From an uncultured Oscillibacter sp. (GTDB lineage: Bacteria; Bacillota; Clostridia; Oscillospirales; Oscillospiraceae), in the NCBI GenBank assembly GCA_905236835.1, contig CAJOQY010000096.1:1-9072 (forward strand): a DNA stretch of 9,072 nt, read 5' to 3'. The notes under the pieces are model-generated. The model was not told the origin of the DNA. It saw only the letters and a program-made list of their open reading frames with translations, and ran no database searches. Below are positions 1 to 6,311 of the stretch, one piece after another. Position numbers and translations under genes: made by a program. Positions within the stretch are counted from its first letter, which is position 1. Every line of letters begins with the position of its first letter.

Positions 1-94
1 GTAGCGTCTGACCTGTCAGCGTGAAAGCATACTCGTGGAAGCGGGAATTTTCTCAATGCGGACATTTGTCCACATTTTGAGTAGCAGAAACTAA
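1..94. other. Leader region upstream of the sugar transferase, with two small dyads
   Basis: No forward frame here gives a recognisable protein. Each carries a stop, and frame 2 ends with TAA at 92-94, directly before the TTG taken as the next start. Two dyads are visible: CTGAC-ct-GTCAG at 8-19, and AATGCGGAC-attt-GTCCACATT at 55-76 (9-nt arms, one mismatch, 4-nt loop). There is no T-run after the second, so it is a poor terminator. It could be an operator, an RNA stem, or part of a decayed mobile-element end. I see no clear -35/-10 pair and no Shine-Dalgarno before position 95. Confidence 0.4.
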
Positions 95-1186
95 TTGGAA
101 TATATCAAGGCGAAATCAAAATTCCGCTTCCGTGAAAAATCCGCCCGGAGAGCTTTGATCATTGATGATCGCGAAGTTTCTCCTGTCGGGACGCCGGAAA
201 AATTTGAAATAATTCGTATATGCGCCGTCACGGAATTCTTTCAAAATCCGGATGAATATCTGAAAAACGCGGACGCGGTGATCACGCGCGTTCATGGCGG
301 CGCGAGGGATCGAATTTTGCGCGAATGCGTCGAAAGGGAAATCGAGGTTTTTTTAATTCCGTCCGCTGAGGATATTCTTTTCAGCGGCGCGAAAGCCGTT
401 CCGTTCGCGGGACAAACGGGACAAATCGCGTTAAAAATAAAAAATCCGCGCTTTTCGCGGTCTTTTCGCTTTGTGAAACGCTGTTTTGATGTAATCGCGT
501 CCGCGTCGGCGCTGGTTATTTTATCCCCATTGATGGCGGTCATCGCGCTTGTGGTTCGCGCCGACGGCGGTCCGGCGATTTACCGTCAGGCGCGTCTCAC
601 CCGAGACGGCGTCGTCTTTCAGATTTTGAAATTCCGAAGCATGACGCCGGAGCGTGAAAATATAAATCAAGATATAAATTTATCAAACGCGCGGGGCGGC
701 GTCCCGGATTGGACGCGGGTCACTCGCGTGGGACAGGTTTTGCGCAAATATCATATTGACGAACTGCCGCAGTTAATCAATATTTTTCGGGGGGACATGA
801 CTTTTGTGGGGCCGCGTCCCGAGCGGCCGGCGCTGGCGGCGGAATATGAAAGGCGTCTGCCGGAATTCGCGCTGCGATTAAACGTCAAAGCGGGATTGAC
901 CGGTTACGCGCAAATACGCGGCGGTTACGACACCCCGCCGGAACGGAAAATCTTAATGGATCTGTGGTACATCACACACGCGAATATTTTTATGGATATT
1001 AATATTCTGTTTTCCACGCTCTTCATGATTCTCAGGGGCGGCGACCCCGTATCCGAATCAGGCTGTTCCGTGAATTTGAATCATCGGGCGATTTTATATA
1101 AAAAGACAGGCCGCCGCGCGGTTTCGTATGAAAACGGAAACGGAAAAGAACTTGGAAAGGAAACGGCGGGACCGGGAGAGACATGA
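95..1186 (+). CDS. Undecaprenyl-phosphate sugar-1-phosphate transferase (bacterial sugar transferase family), N-terminally short
   Basis: Initiates the glycan by moving a sugar phosphate from a nucleotide sugar to undecaprenyl phosphate at the inner membrane face. The C-terminal half is a textbook phosphoglycosyltransferase domain: a hydrophobic membrane helix at about residues 130-153 after KRCFD, KFRSM at 179-183, IDELPQ at 221-226 and VGPRPE at 238-243, then the conserved KAGLTGYAQI stretch. Residues about 18-113 look like a shortened CoA-binding-type regulatory domain lacking a clear GxG nucleotide loop. The usual N-terminal bundle of about four membrane helices is absent. A tail of about 48 residues follows the conserved end, rich in N, G, K and E. 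The start is uncertain: TTG at 95 follows an in-frame TAA with no Shine-Dalgarno, while TTG at 155 has GGAGAG very close upstream. The stop overlaps the next gene by 4 nt (ATGA). The transferred sugar cannot be read from the sequence. Confidence 0.9.
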   Translation: MEYIKAKSKFRFREKSARRALIIDDREVSPVGTPEKFEIIRICAVTEFFQNPDEYLKNADAVITRVHGGARDRILRECVEREIEVFLIPSAEDILFSGAKAVPFAGQTGQIALKIKNPRFSRSFRFVKRCFDVIASASALVILSPLMAVIALVVRADGGPAIYRQARLTRDGVVFQILKFRSMTPERENINQDINLSNARGGVPDWTRVTRVGQVLRKYHIDELPQLINIFRGDMTFVGPRPERPALAAEYERRLPEFALRLNVKAGLTGYAQIRGGYDTPPERKILMDLWYITHANIFMDINILFSTLFMILRGGDPVSESGCSVNLNHRAILYKKTGRRAVSYENGNGKELGKETAGPGET

Positions 1187-2337
1187 AAGTAATGATTGTC
1201 GCGACTGTGGGCGGTTTTCTGCCGCAATTTGAGACGCGAAACGTAAAAATTCTGCAAGAACTTGGATCGGAGGTCCATTACGCCGCGAATTTCCAAAATC
1301 CGGTGTATGATCTGGATCTGGACGCGCTTCACAAATCCGGCGTTATTACGCATGATCTGGACATTCAGAAATCGCCATTTAAGATTGGACGAAATTTGGG
1401 CGCCGTCCGGAAACTGCGTGATATTTTGCGCCGGGAAGCGATTGATTTGATTCACTGTCACACGCTGATGGGGTCTTTGACGGCGCGGCTGGCGGCGTTG
1501 TCCAGCGGTCGAAAGCCATATGTGATTTATACGACCCACGGCCTTTATTTTTACCGCGGCGCGCCGCCGTTCAACTGGCTTTTCGGGTATCCGCTCGAAC
1601 GGATTCTGGCGCGTATTACGGACAAGATAATTACGATCAATCAGGAAGATCAGATACGCGCGGAAAAATTTCATCTGCGCGGAAACGGACGGATCAGCCG
1701 CATATACGGCGCCGGCGTGGACATGAATCGTTTTATAAAAAAACCGGGCCGCCGCGCCGCCGTCCGCGAGGAATTGGGGATTCCCCCGGACGCGTTTCAT
1801 ATCGTGACGGCGGCGGAACTGAATCGCAACAAAAATCACGGCGTGGTAATCCGCGCCGCCGCGAATCTGGGTGAGGATGTTTATTGCAGTATCTGCGGCA
1901 GGGGACCGGAAGAGGCGGCGCTCCGGCGTTTGATTCATGAACTCGGCGTGGAATCTCGCGTAAAACTGCTGGGTTATCGAAGCGATATGCCGGATATTTT
2001 ACAGAGCGCGGACTGTTTCGCGTTTCCGTCGTTCCGTGAGGGGTTCGGCATCGCCGCCGCGGAGGCGCTGGCCTGTGAAGTTCCCGTCGTCGCCTCGGAC
2101 AACCGGGGTACGCGGGAGTATATGCGAAACGGTTTAAACGGTTTAGTCTGTCGGGAAAACAGCGCGGCGGCGTTTCAGGAGGCTTTTCAAAAACTGCGCG
2201 CCGATCCGTCGTTTCTGGAATATTTAAAAAAAGGATGCAGGGAAAGTGTCCTTCCGTTCTCTTCCGATAATACGGAACGGATTATGCGGACGGTTTATGG
2301 AGAAATTTTTCATACGCTGGATAAAAAACGCGAATAA
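1183..2337 (+). CDS. Glycosyltransferase family 4 (retaining, GT-B fold)
   Basis: Likely adds the second or a later sugar to the lipid-linked intermediate from a nucleotide-sugar donor, at the cytoplasmic membrane face. It has 384 residues, normal for GT4. The N-terminal Rossmann-like half begins MKVMIVATVGGF and holds the acceptor-side motifs HCHT (91-94) and YTTHGLYFYRG (116-126), followed by NWLFGYPLER and the strand IITINQED. The C-terminal donor domain has the loop GRGPEE (239-244), LLGYRSDMPD (262-271) and the EX7E motif E286...E294 in FREGFGIAAAE. It then continues VPVVASDNRGTREYM. The ATG overlaps the previous stop as ATGA, with GGGAG at 1174-1178, 4 nt before the start. The subfamily resembles exopolysaccharide GT4 enzymes of Bacillota. 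Donor and acceptor are not predictable. Confidence 0.9.
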   Translation: MKVMIVATVGGFLPQFETRNVKILQELGSEVHYAANFQNPVYDLDLDALHKSGVITHDLDIQKSPFKIGRNLGAVRKLRDILRREAIDLIHCHTLMGSLTARLAALSSGRKPYVIYTTHGLYFYRGAPPFNWLFGYPLERILARITDKIITINQEDQIRAEKFHLRGNGRISRIYGAGVDMNRFIKKPGRRAAVREELGIPPDAFHIVTAAELNRNKNHGVVIRAAANLGEDVYCSICGRGPEEAALRRLIHELGVESRVKLLGYRSDMPDILQSADCFAFPSFREGFGIAAAEALACEVPVVASDNRGTREYMRNGLNGLVCRENSAAAFQEAFQKLRADPSFLEYLKKGCRESVLPFSSDNTERIMRTVYGEIFHTLDKKRE

Positions 2338-2358
2338 AATTCCGGCGGGGAGGCATAA

Positions 2359-3282
2359 ATGGAAACGCTTCCGAAAGTATCCGTCATTATGGCGGTATAT
2401 AATCAAATGGATCGGGACGCGCTCAATGACGCGGTTGATTCGATTTTGCGTCAAACGCTGAAAGATTTTGAGTTTATTATTTACGACGACGGCTCCGTGC
2501 CGGAGGCGGCTGAATATATCCGAAAGCAGAAAGAAAAAGACCCGCGCATTCGCGTATATGGCTGTGATAAAAATCACGGTTTAGGCTTTTCTCTGAACGT
2601 GTGCGCGGGGTTGACGCGGGGCAAATATGTAGCGCGGATGGACGCCGACGACTGGGCCGCGCCGGATCGTCTTGAAATTCAGTATCAGTTTCTGGAACGC
2701 GAGACGCAATATGACTGGTGCGGGTGCAACGCGTTTTTATTTGATAAAACGGACGTATGGGGCATACGGAAAATGCCTGAAAGTCCGGACGCGCGCGATT
2801 TTCTCCCGTTTTCGCCTTACATACACCCATCCGTGATGTATCGAAGGGAATTATTAAAACGCTTTCATTACAGCGCGGATGAGGAGACTTTGCGTTGTGA
2901 GGATTATGAAATTTTTATGCGTCTCCGTCAAAACGGCTTCCGGGGCTATAATATTCAAAAAGAACTGCTCTGGTTCCGGGAAGATCGGGACAGTTACCGC
3001 CGGAGAACGATTTTGTCCCGCTGGAACGAGACGAAACTGCGTTTTCGCGGTTTCATGCGTCTGGGGATTTTATTTCCCTTCGGCTGGTTTTACGCGTTGC
3101 GTCCGCTTCTGGCCGCCGCGCTGCCGGACCGCTTGATTATGGCGATCAAAAGGGGGACATATGGATACCGAATCCGTTCGACAGCGTCTCGAATTTTACA
3201 GGCGGATATTGTCCGGGAATCCGGCGTCGCTTACGGCGCTGGACCGCGTCAGATTCAGGCGCGACCGTTTGACTTTGGATGA
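2359..3282 (+). CDS. Glycosyltransferase family 2 (GT-A fold)
   Basis: Inverting, metal-dependent transferase that probably extends the repeat unit in the cytoplasm. GT-A signatures are clear: strand VSVIMAVYNQ (7-16), IYDDGS (41-46), the DxD metal site in RMDADD (93-98) with DWAAPDRLE after it, and the catalytic-base region CEDYEIFMRL (180-189). A short hydrophobic C-terminal stretch at about 231-255 may sit on the membrane. GGGGAGG at 2347-2353, 5 nt before the ATG, supports this start; the gap from the GT4 gene is 21 nt. The last 40 residues (268-307) are read over the start of the next gene in another frame. They look unlike the end of other family members, so the ancestral stop may have been lost near 3160. 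The transferred sugar is unknown. Confidence 0.88.
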   Translation: METLPKVSVIMAVYNQMDRDALNDAVDSILRQTLKDFEFIIYDDGSVPEAAEYIRKQKEKDPRIRVYGCDKNHGLGFSLNVCAGLTRGKYVARMDADDWAAPDRLEIQYQFLERETQYDWCGCNAFLFDKTDVWGIRKMPESPDARDFLPFSPYIHPSVMYRRELLKRFHYSADEETLRCEDYEIFMRLRQNGFRGYNIQKELLWFREDRDSYRRRTILSRWNETKLRFRGFMRLGILFPFGWFYALRPLLAAALPDRLIMAIKRGTYGYRIRSTASRILQADIVRESGVAYGAGPRQIQARPFDFG

Positions 3283-4567
3283 GGAGCTTTATCTCCATGT
3301 TTGGGCCCCCGCCATAACGGACTTCGCCCTTTGGATACTGCGTCAGGCGCGGCGGGATCAGAAAGAGCGGGTCTATTTTCTGGCGCGGGACGCCTATCCG
3401 GTTTTTCTCGCGGCGTTGGAACTGCGCCGGGTATTTAATAATAATATAATTCCGGAATTGCGTTATTTGCGTGTCTCGCGTTTCGCGCTCCGTCTGCCGG
3501 AATACGCTTTACTGGGCGCGGACTGCGTGGAGCGGATTTGTACGGGCGGAATCGGCGTAACGCCGCGAAAGATTCTGGCGAGGAGCGGTTTGGACGAGGA
3601 AATTATTTTATCCGTCGCGGATGAGTTAAATCTCACGGATCAATTGGATCGGGAATTGCTTTATCCGGAAATTTTGGCGTTAAAAACGCCCCTGCGCAAT
3701 TGCGCGGCTTTTATAAACGCCGTGGAGGAAAAATCCCGGGACGCGTTCGGAACGGCGATGGGCTATCTGGAACAGGAAGGATTGCTGGACGGGATTTCAT
3801 ACGCCGTCGCGGACAGCGGATGGATCGGGACGCAGCAGCAGACGCTGGAACGCCTGCTCAGAACCCGAAAAGCGGAATCGAGGCTGGACGGATATTATTT
3901 CGGCCTGTATGAAATCCCTCGCGGGGTTTCGTGGAAACAATATCGCGCTTTCTATTTCTCGCCTTTGCGGGATATAAACCGGAAAATCCGGTTCAGCAAC
4001 TGTCTTTTTGAGGCCGTCTGTTCCGAATCGGGGGGCATGACGACAGGATATGATTATTATCAAAATCATAAAAAATTTATGCCTGTCACGGACAAGCCGA
4101 ATCCCAACGCGGCGCGGCTGGATCGATACGCGTTCTTGATCCGGGAATACGCCCGCGAATACGCGGCGGCCTGTTTGGATTTTGATATAAAAAATATAAA
4201 AAAATCCTGTGTCCCGGAATTATTCGGCGCGTTCATGGGCAATCCGCGGCCATGGGAAGCGGAGGTTTTCGGCTCGCTTTTATTCAGCGACGATATGCTT
4301 GAACAGAGTTTGCGGGAAATCGCCGTGAATCTCTCGGAAAAAGAATTCAGAAACCTGCGTGTGATTCCCCGGCTGGCGATTACGCTGGGAATTTATAAAA
4401 GCCCTCTTCATGAAAGCGCGTGGCTGGAGGGCAGTATCGCGCGGAGCGGCATGAATCCGAGGAATATCAAAAACGCCCTGTTTCACGCCGGATTATATAA
4501 ACGCGCCGTATATTTCAGAAAAATGGTAAATGGCTTATGCGAGAGAATTTTCACGCCCCGTTTGTAA
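3161..4567 (+). CDS. HAD-like protein of polysaccharide loci (resembles COG5610), function unknown
   Basis: 468 residues, predicted soluble, no signal peptide. I recognise a layout shared by poorly characterised proteins in capsule and exopolysaccharide clusters, often labelled HAD-superfamily hydrolase: VYFLARDAY (71-79), RYLRVSRFALRLP (101-113), VADSGWIGTQQQTL (216-229), GYYFGLY (244-250) and LFEAVCSESGG (282-292). The HAD-type Asp would be D77, but the residue two after it is Tyr rather than Asp, so ordinary HAD phosphatase chemistry is doubtful. The ATG has AGGGGG at 3151-3156, 4 nt upstream. Its first 122 nt overlap the end of the GT2 gene and its last 31 nt overlap the permease gene, which suggests co-translation. 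Position between transferases and exporter suggests a role in chain assembly, modification or release, but this is inference. The family assignment is from memory of motifs. Confidence 0.7.
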   Translation: MDTESVRQRLEFYRRILSGNPASLTALDRVRFRRDRLTLDEELYLHVWAPAITDFALWILRQARRDQKERVYFLARDAYPVFLAALELRRVFNNNIIPELRYLRVSRFALRLPEYALLGADCVERICTGGIGVTPRKILARSGLDEEIILSVADELNLTDQLDRELLYPEILALKTPLRNCAAFINAVEEKSRDAFGTAMGYLEQEGLLDGISYAVADSGWIGTQQQTLERLLRTRKAESRLDGYYFGLYEIPRGVSWKQYRAFYFSPLRDINRKIRFSNCLFEAVCSESGGMTTGYDYYQNHKKFMPVTDKPNPNAARLDRYAFLIREYAREYAAACLDFDIKNIKKSCVPELFGAFMGNPRPWEAEVFGSLLFSDDMLEQSLREIAVNLSEKEFRNLRVIPRLAITLGIYKSPLHESAWLEGSIARSGMNPRNIKNALFHAGLYKRAVYFRKMVNGLCERIFTPRL

Positions 4568-5337
4568 ATTTCGGACAATATTTATTCGTGATCCGGGAAC
4601 TGACCGCCAGAGAATTAAAACGGAAATATGTCCGCTCTTATCTCGGCGTTCTCTGGAGTTTGTTGAACCCGCTTTTGAATATGCTGGTTATGACCATGAT
4701 TTTCTCTTATATGTTCCGGAGAAATATCGTGAATTATCCGATTTATTATCTGACCGGAAATATTTTCTGGACGCTTTTCTATTCGGCGACGCAACAATCC
4801 ATGTCGGCTCTGGTGGACAATCGGACTCTGTTAATGCGGGCGAAACTGCCCCGCCAGACGTTTGTGCTGTCACGGATTTACACGGCTCTGGTGAATTTTT
4901 TATACACCTGCGCCGCGTTCGCCCTGATTGTGTCCGTCTATGTGATCCGGGGAAAATTAATGCTTACATGGCATCTGCTTCTTTTGCCGATAGATATTTT
5001 ATTTTCCCTGCTTTTCGCCATGGGGATCGGATACGCGCTTTCTATTATATACGTCTTTTTCGGCGATATTAAGCATTTATATTCAGTTCTTCTGACGCTT
5101 TGGATGTATCTTTCCGCTATTTTTTATCCGGTCAGCGCGTTGCCGGAATCTATGAGAAATATTATCGAATATAATCCCGTGTATGTTTCAATCTCATTCG
5201 CCCGGCGCGTTGTGATGGACGGAATGACGCCGGAGGCGTTCCTATGGCGTCGGCTTATTTTATACGGCGTTATCAGTTTCGCGGCGGGATGGTGGATTTT
5301 CGCGTCCAACGAGGGGAAAGTCATGCAGCGCGTGTAA
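4537..5337 (+). CDS. wzm: ABC-2 type polysaccharide export permease, Wzm/KpsM/TagG-like
   Basis: Membrane half of an ABC exporter that moves lipid-linked glycan across the cytoplasmic membrane. It has 266 residues, typical for the family. After an amphipathic N-terminal segment comes the family hallmark RELKRKYVRSYLGVLWSLLN (20-39), where the chain enters the membrane. Hydrophobic segments lie at about 39-60, 68-88, 112-136, 146-175, 182-199 and 238-256, consistent with six helices. IEYNPVYVSI (210-219) matches the conserved asparagine-proline motif before the last helix. The ATG lies 31 nt inside the preceding gene and has no good Shine-Dalgarno, so translation probably depends on ribosomes ending the upstream gene. 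The ATPase partner follows after 68 nt. The symbol is used in the generic sense; KpsM- or TagG-type naming is equally possible. Confidence 0.9.
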   Translation: MRENFHAPFVNFGQYLFVIRELTARELKRKYVRSYLGVLWSLLNPLLNMLVMTMIFSYMFRRNIVNYPIYYLTGNIFWTLFYSATQQSMSALVDNRTLLMRAKLPRQTFVLSRIYTALVNFLYTCAAFALIVSVYVIRGKLMLTWHLLLLPIDILFSLLFAMGIGYALSIIYVFFGDIKHLYSVLLTLWMYLSAIFYPVSALPESMRNIIEYNPVYVSISFARRVVMDGMTPEAFLWRRLILYGVISFAAGWWIFASNEGKVMQRV

Positions 5338-5353
5338 CGCGCGTTTGAATCAG

Positions 5354-5386
5354 ATAAATTTATATAAATTTTATAATTTATATATA
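5354..5386 (+). promoter_or_regulatory. A/T-only palindromic tract before the ATPase gene, possible promoter
   Basis: A run of 33 bases without G or C in GC-rich surroundings. It contains a perfect 10-nt inverted repeat, TATATAAATT (5361-5370) and AATTTATATA (5375-5384), with loop TTAT. A consensus-like TATAAT lies at 5372-5377. The best -35-like box, TTGAAT at 5345-5350, is 21 nt away, which is long. This may be an internal promoter, a protein-binding palindrome or a weak RNA stem. It lacks the GC stem and T-run of a terminator. Confidence 0.35.
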
Positions 5387-5405
5387 CTGGAAAGGGGGGA
5401 GGGAT

Positions 5406-6233
5406 ATGAATCCCGCTTTTCCCGGCGACGCGCGAGCGATCCGGATTTCCGCGCCGGATGGGGAAGAACCGGCGATTTCCGTAAATCAGGATGAGGAAAA
5501 ACCGGTGATTTCAATCAATCACGTTTCCATGATGTACCGCGTGACGACGCGGAGCGTATCGGGCGTGAAAGAATATTTGATCCAGCGTTTAAAAGGACAG
5601 ATTCACTACCGGAATTTTTACGCCCTGCGCGATGTCAGCTTTGATGTCAAGCGTGGGGAAGTCATGGGCGTGATCGGGACGAACGGATCGGGGAAAAGCA
5701 CATTGCTTCGCATTGTCGCGGGGTCATTGCGTCCCACACAGGGGGAAGTCCGCGTGGACCGGAGCAAATTGCAGATTTTAACGCTCGGAACCGGATTTGA
5801 CATGGAACTGACCGCCCGCGAAAATATTTTTCTGAATGGCGCCATTATCGGATACAGCCGGAAATTTTTGGAAGAGCATTATGATGAAATCGTGGATTTC
5901 TCGGAACTGAAAGATTTTATGGAAGAAAAAGTGAAAAACTTTTCCTCCGGCATGGTTTCGCGTCTGGGATTTTCCATCGCCACAGCCGGGGACGCGGCGG
6001 ATATTTTAATTCTGGATGAAGTCCTGAGCGTAGGCGACGAATTTTTCCGTAAGAAAAGCCTGAATCGCATTCAGGAAATGATTCATGGCGGCTCCACGGT
6101 TCTTCTGGTCTCGCATAATTTGAACACAATCAAACAGCACTGTTCCAGAACGGTCTGGATTGAAAAAGGCGAACTTCGCATGATCGGCGAACCGGCGGAA
6201 GTCTGCGGGGCCTATCAAAAAATGAATCTTTGA
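5406..6233 (+). CDS. wzt: ABC transporter ATPase for polysaccharide export, Wzt/KpsT/TagH-like, without C-terminal binding domain
   Basis: Powers the adjacent permease. The 275 residues contain a full nucleotide-binding domain of the Wzt type: NFYALRDVSFDV (70-81), Walker A GTNGSGKST (91-99), the family-specific LGTGFDMELTAREN (127-140) in place of an ordinary Q-loop region, signature FSSGMVSRLGFS (179-190), Walker B ILILDEVLSVGD (200-211) and the switch histidine in LLVSHN (233-238). The protein ends soon after the core, so the C-terminal glycan-binding domain of long Wzt proteins is missing, as in KpsT-like ATPases. The first 37 or so residues precede the normal first strand and repeat its pattern (see repeat entry). 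The very G-rich Shine-Dalgarno GGGGGGAGGG at 5394-5403 supports ATG 5406, although the spacing is short. Confidence 0.92.
   Translation: MNPAFPGDARAIRISAPDGEEPAISVNQDEEKPVISINHVSMMYRVTTRSVSGVKEYLIQRLKGQIHYRNFYALRDVSFDVKRGEVMGVIGTNGSGKSTLLRIVAGSLRPTQGEVRVDRSKLQILTLGTGFDMELTARENIFLNGAIIGYSRKFLEEHYDEIVDFSELKDFMEEKVKNFSSGMVSRLGFSIATAGDAADILILDEVLSVGDEFFRKKSLNRIQEMIHGGSTVLLVSHNLNTIKQHCSRTVWIEKGELRMIGEPAEVCGAYQKMNL
5441..5521 (+). repeat. Degenerate three-copy in-frame repeat at the 5' end of the ATPase gene
   Basis: A short unit recurs with steps of 30 and 33 nt, both multiples of three: ccggATTTCCg (from 5441), ccggcgATTTCCg (from 5469) and ccggtgATTTCAa (from 5502). The last two copies match at 18 of 22 bases (5467-5488 against 5500-5521). 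In protein this gives AIRIS, PAISVNQ and PVISINH at residues 11-15, 22-28 and 33-39, separated by acidic linkers. The third copy is the normal first beta-strand of the ATPase domain, so the first two look like duplications of it. Confidence 0.6.
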
Positions 6234-6311
6234 TTTCGCGTCGGGAATGAATGAATAAGAATAAAAAAGCGTGTTTGATATTCCGTCGACGCGTCCTTGG
6301 AGGAACAATTT

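Noticed and set aside
658..682. Direct repeat of ATATAAAT in the sugar transferase gene
   Set aside because: It is explained by two Ile-Asn codon pairs (NINQDINL) in a variable loop.
1738..1744. Seven-A run in the GT4 gene (another at 2226-2232) as a phase-variation or frameshift site
   Set aside because: The runs are short, both frames remain intact across them, and no alternative product of interest results.
1081..1938. 285-codon antisense frame over the GT4 gene
   Set aside because: GC-rich third codon positions leave the opposite strand open. It has no ribosome site or domain and lies fully under well-supported coding sequence.
4530..5072. Long + strand frame inside the HAD-like/permease junction and the permease gene
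   Set aside because: It is a shadow of the permease. The permease frame carries clear family motifs and hydrophobic segments; this one has no recognisable domain.
6237..6293. CGCGTCG and CGACGCG inverted pair in the ATPase-kinase spacer
   Set aside because: The arms are 7 nt and 43 nt apart, with no T-run and no other support. GC-rich heptamers of this kind are common in this sequence.
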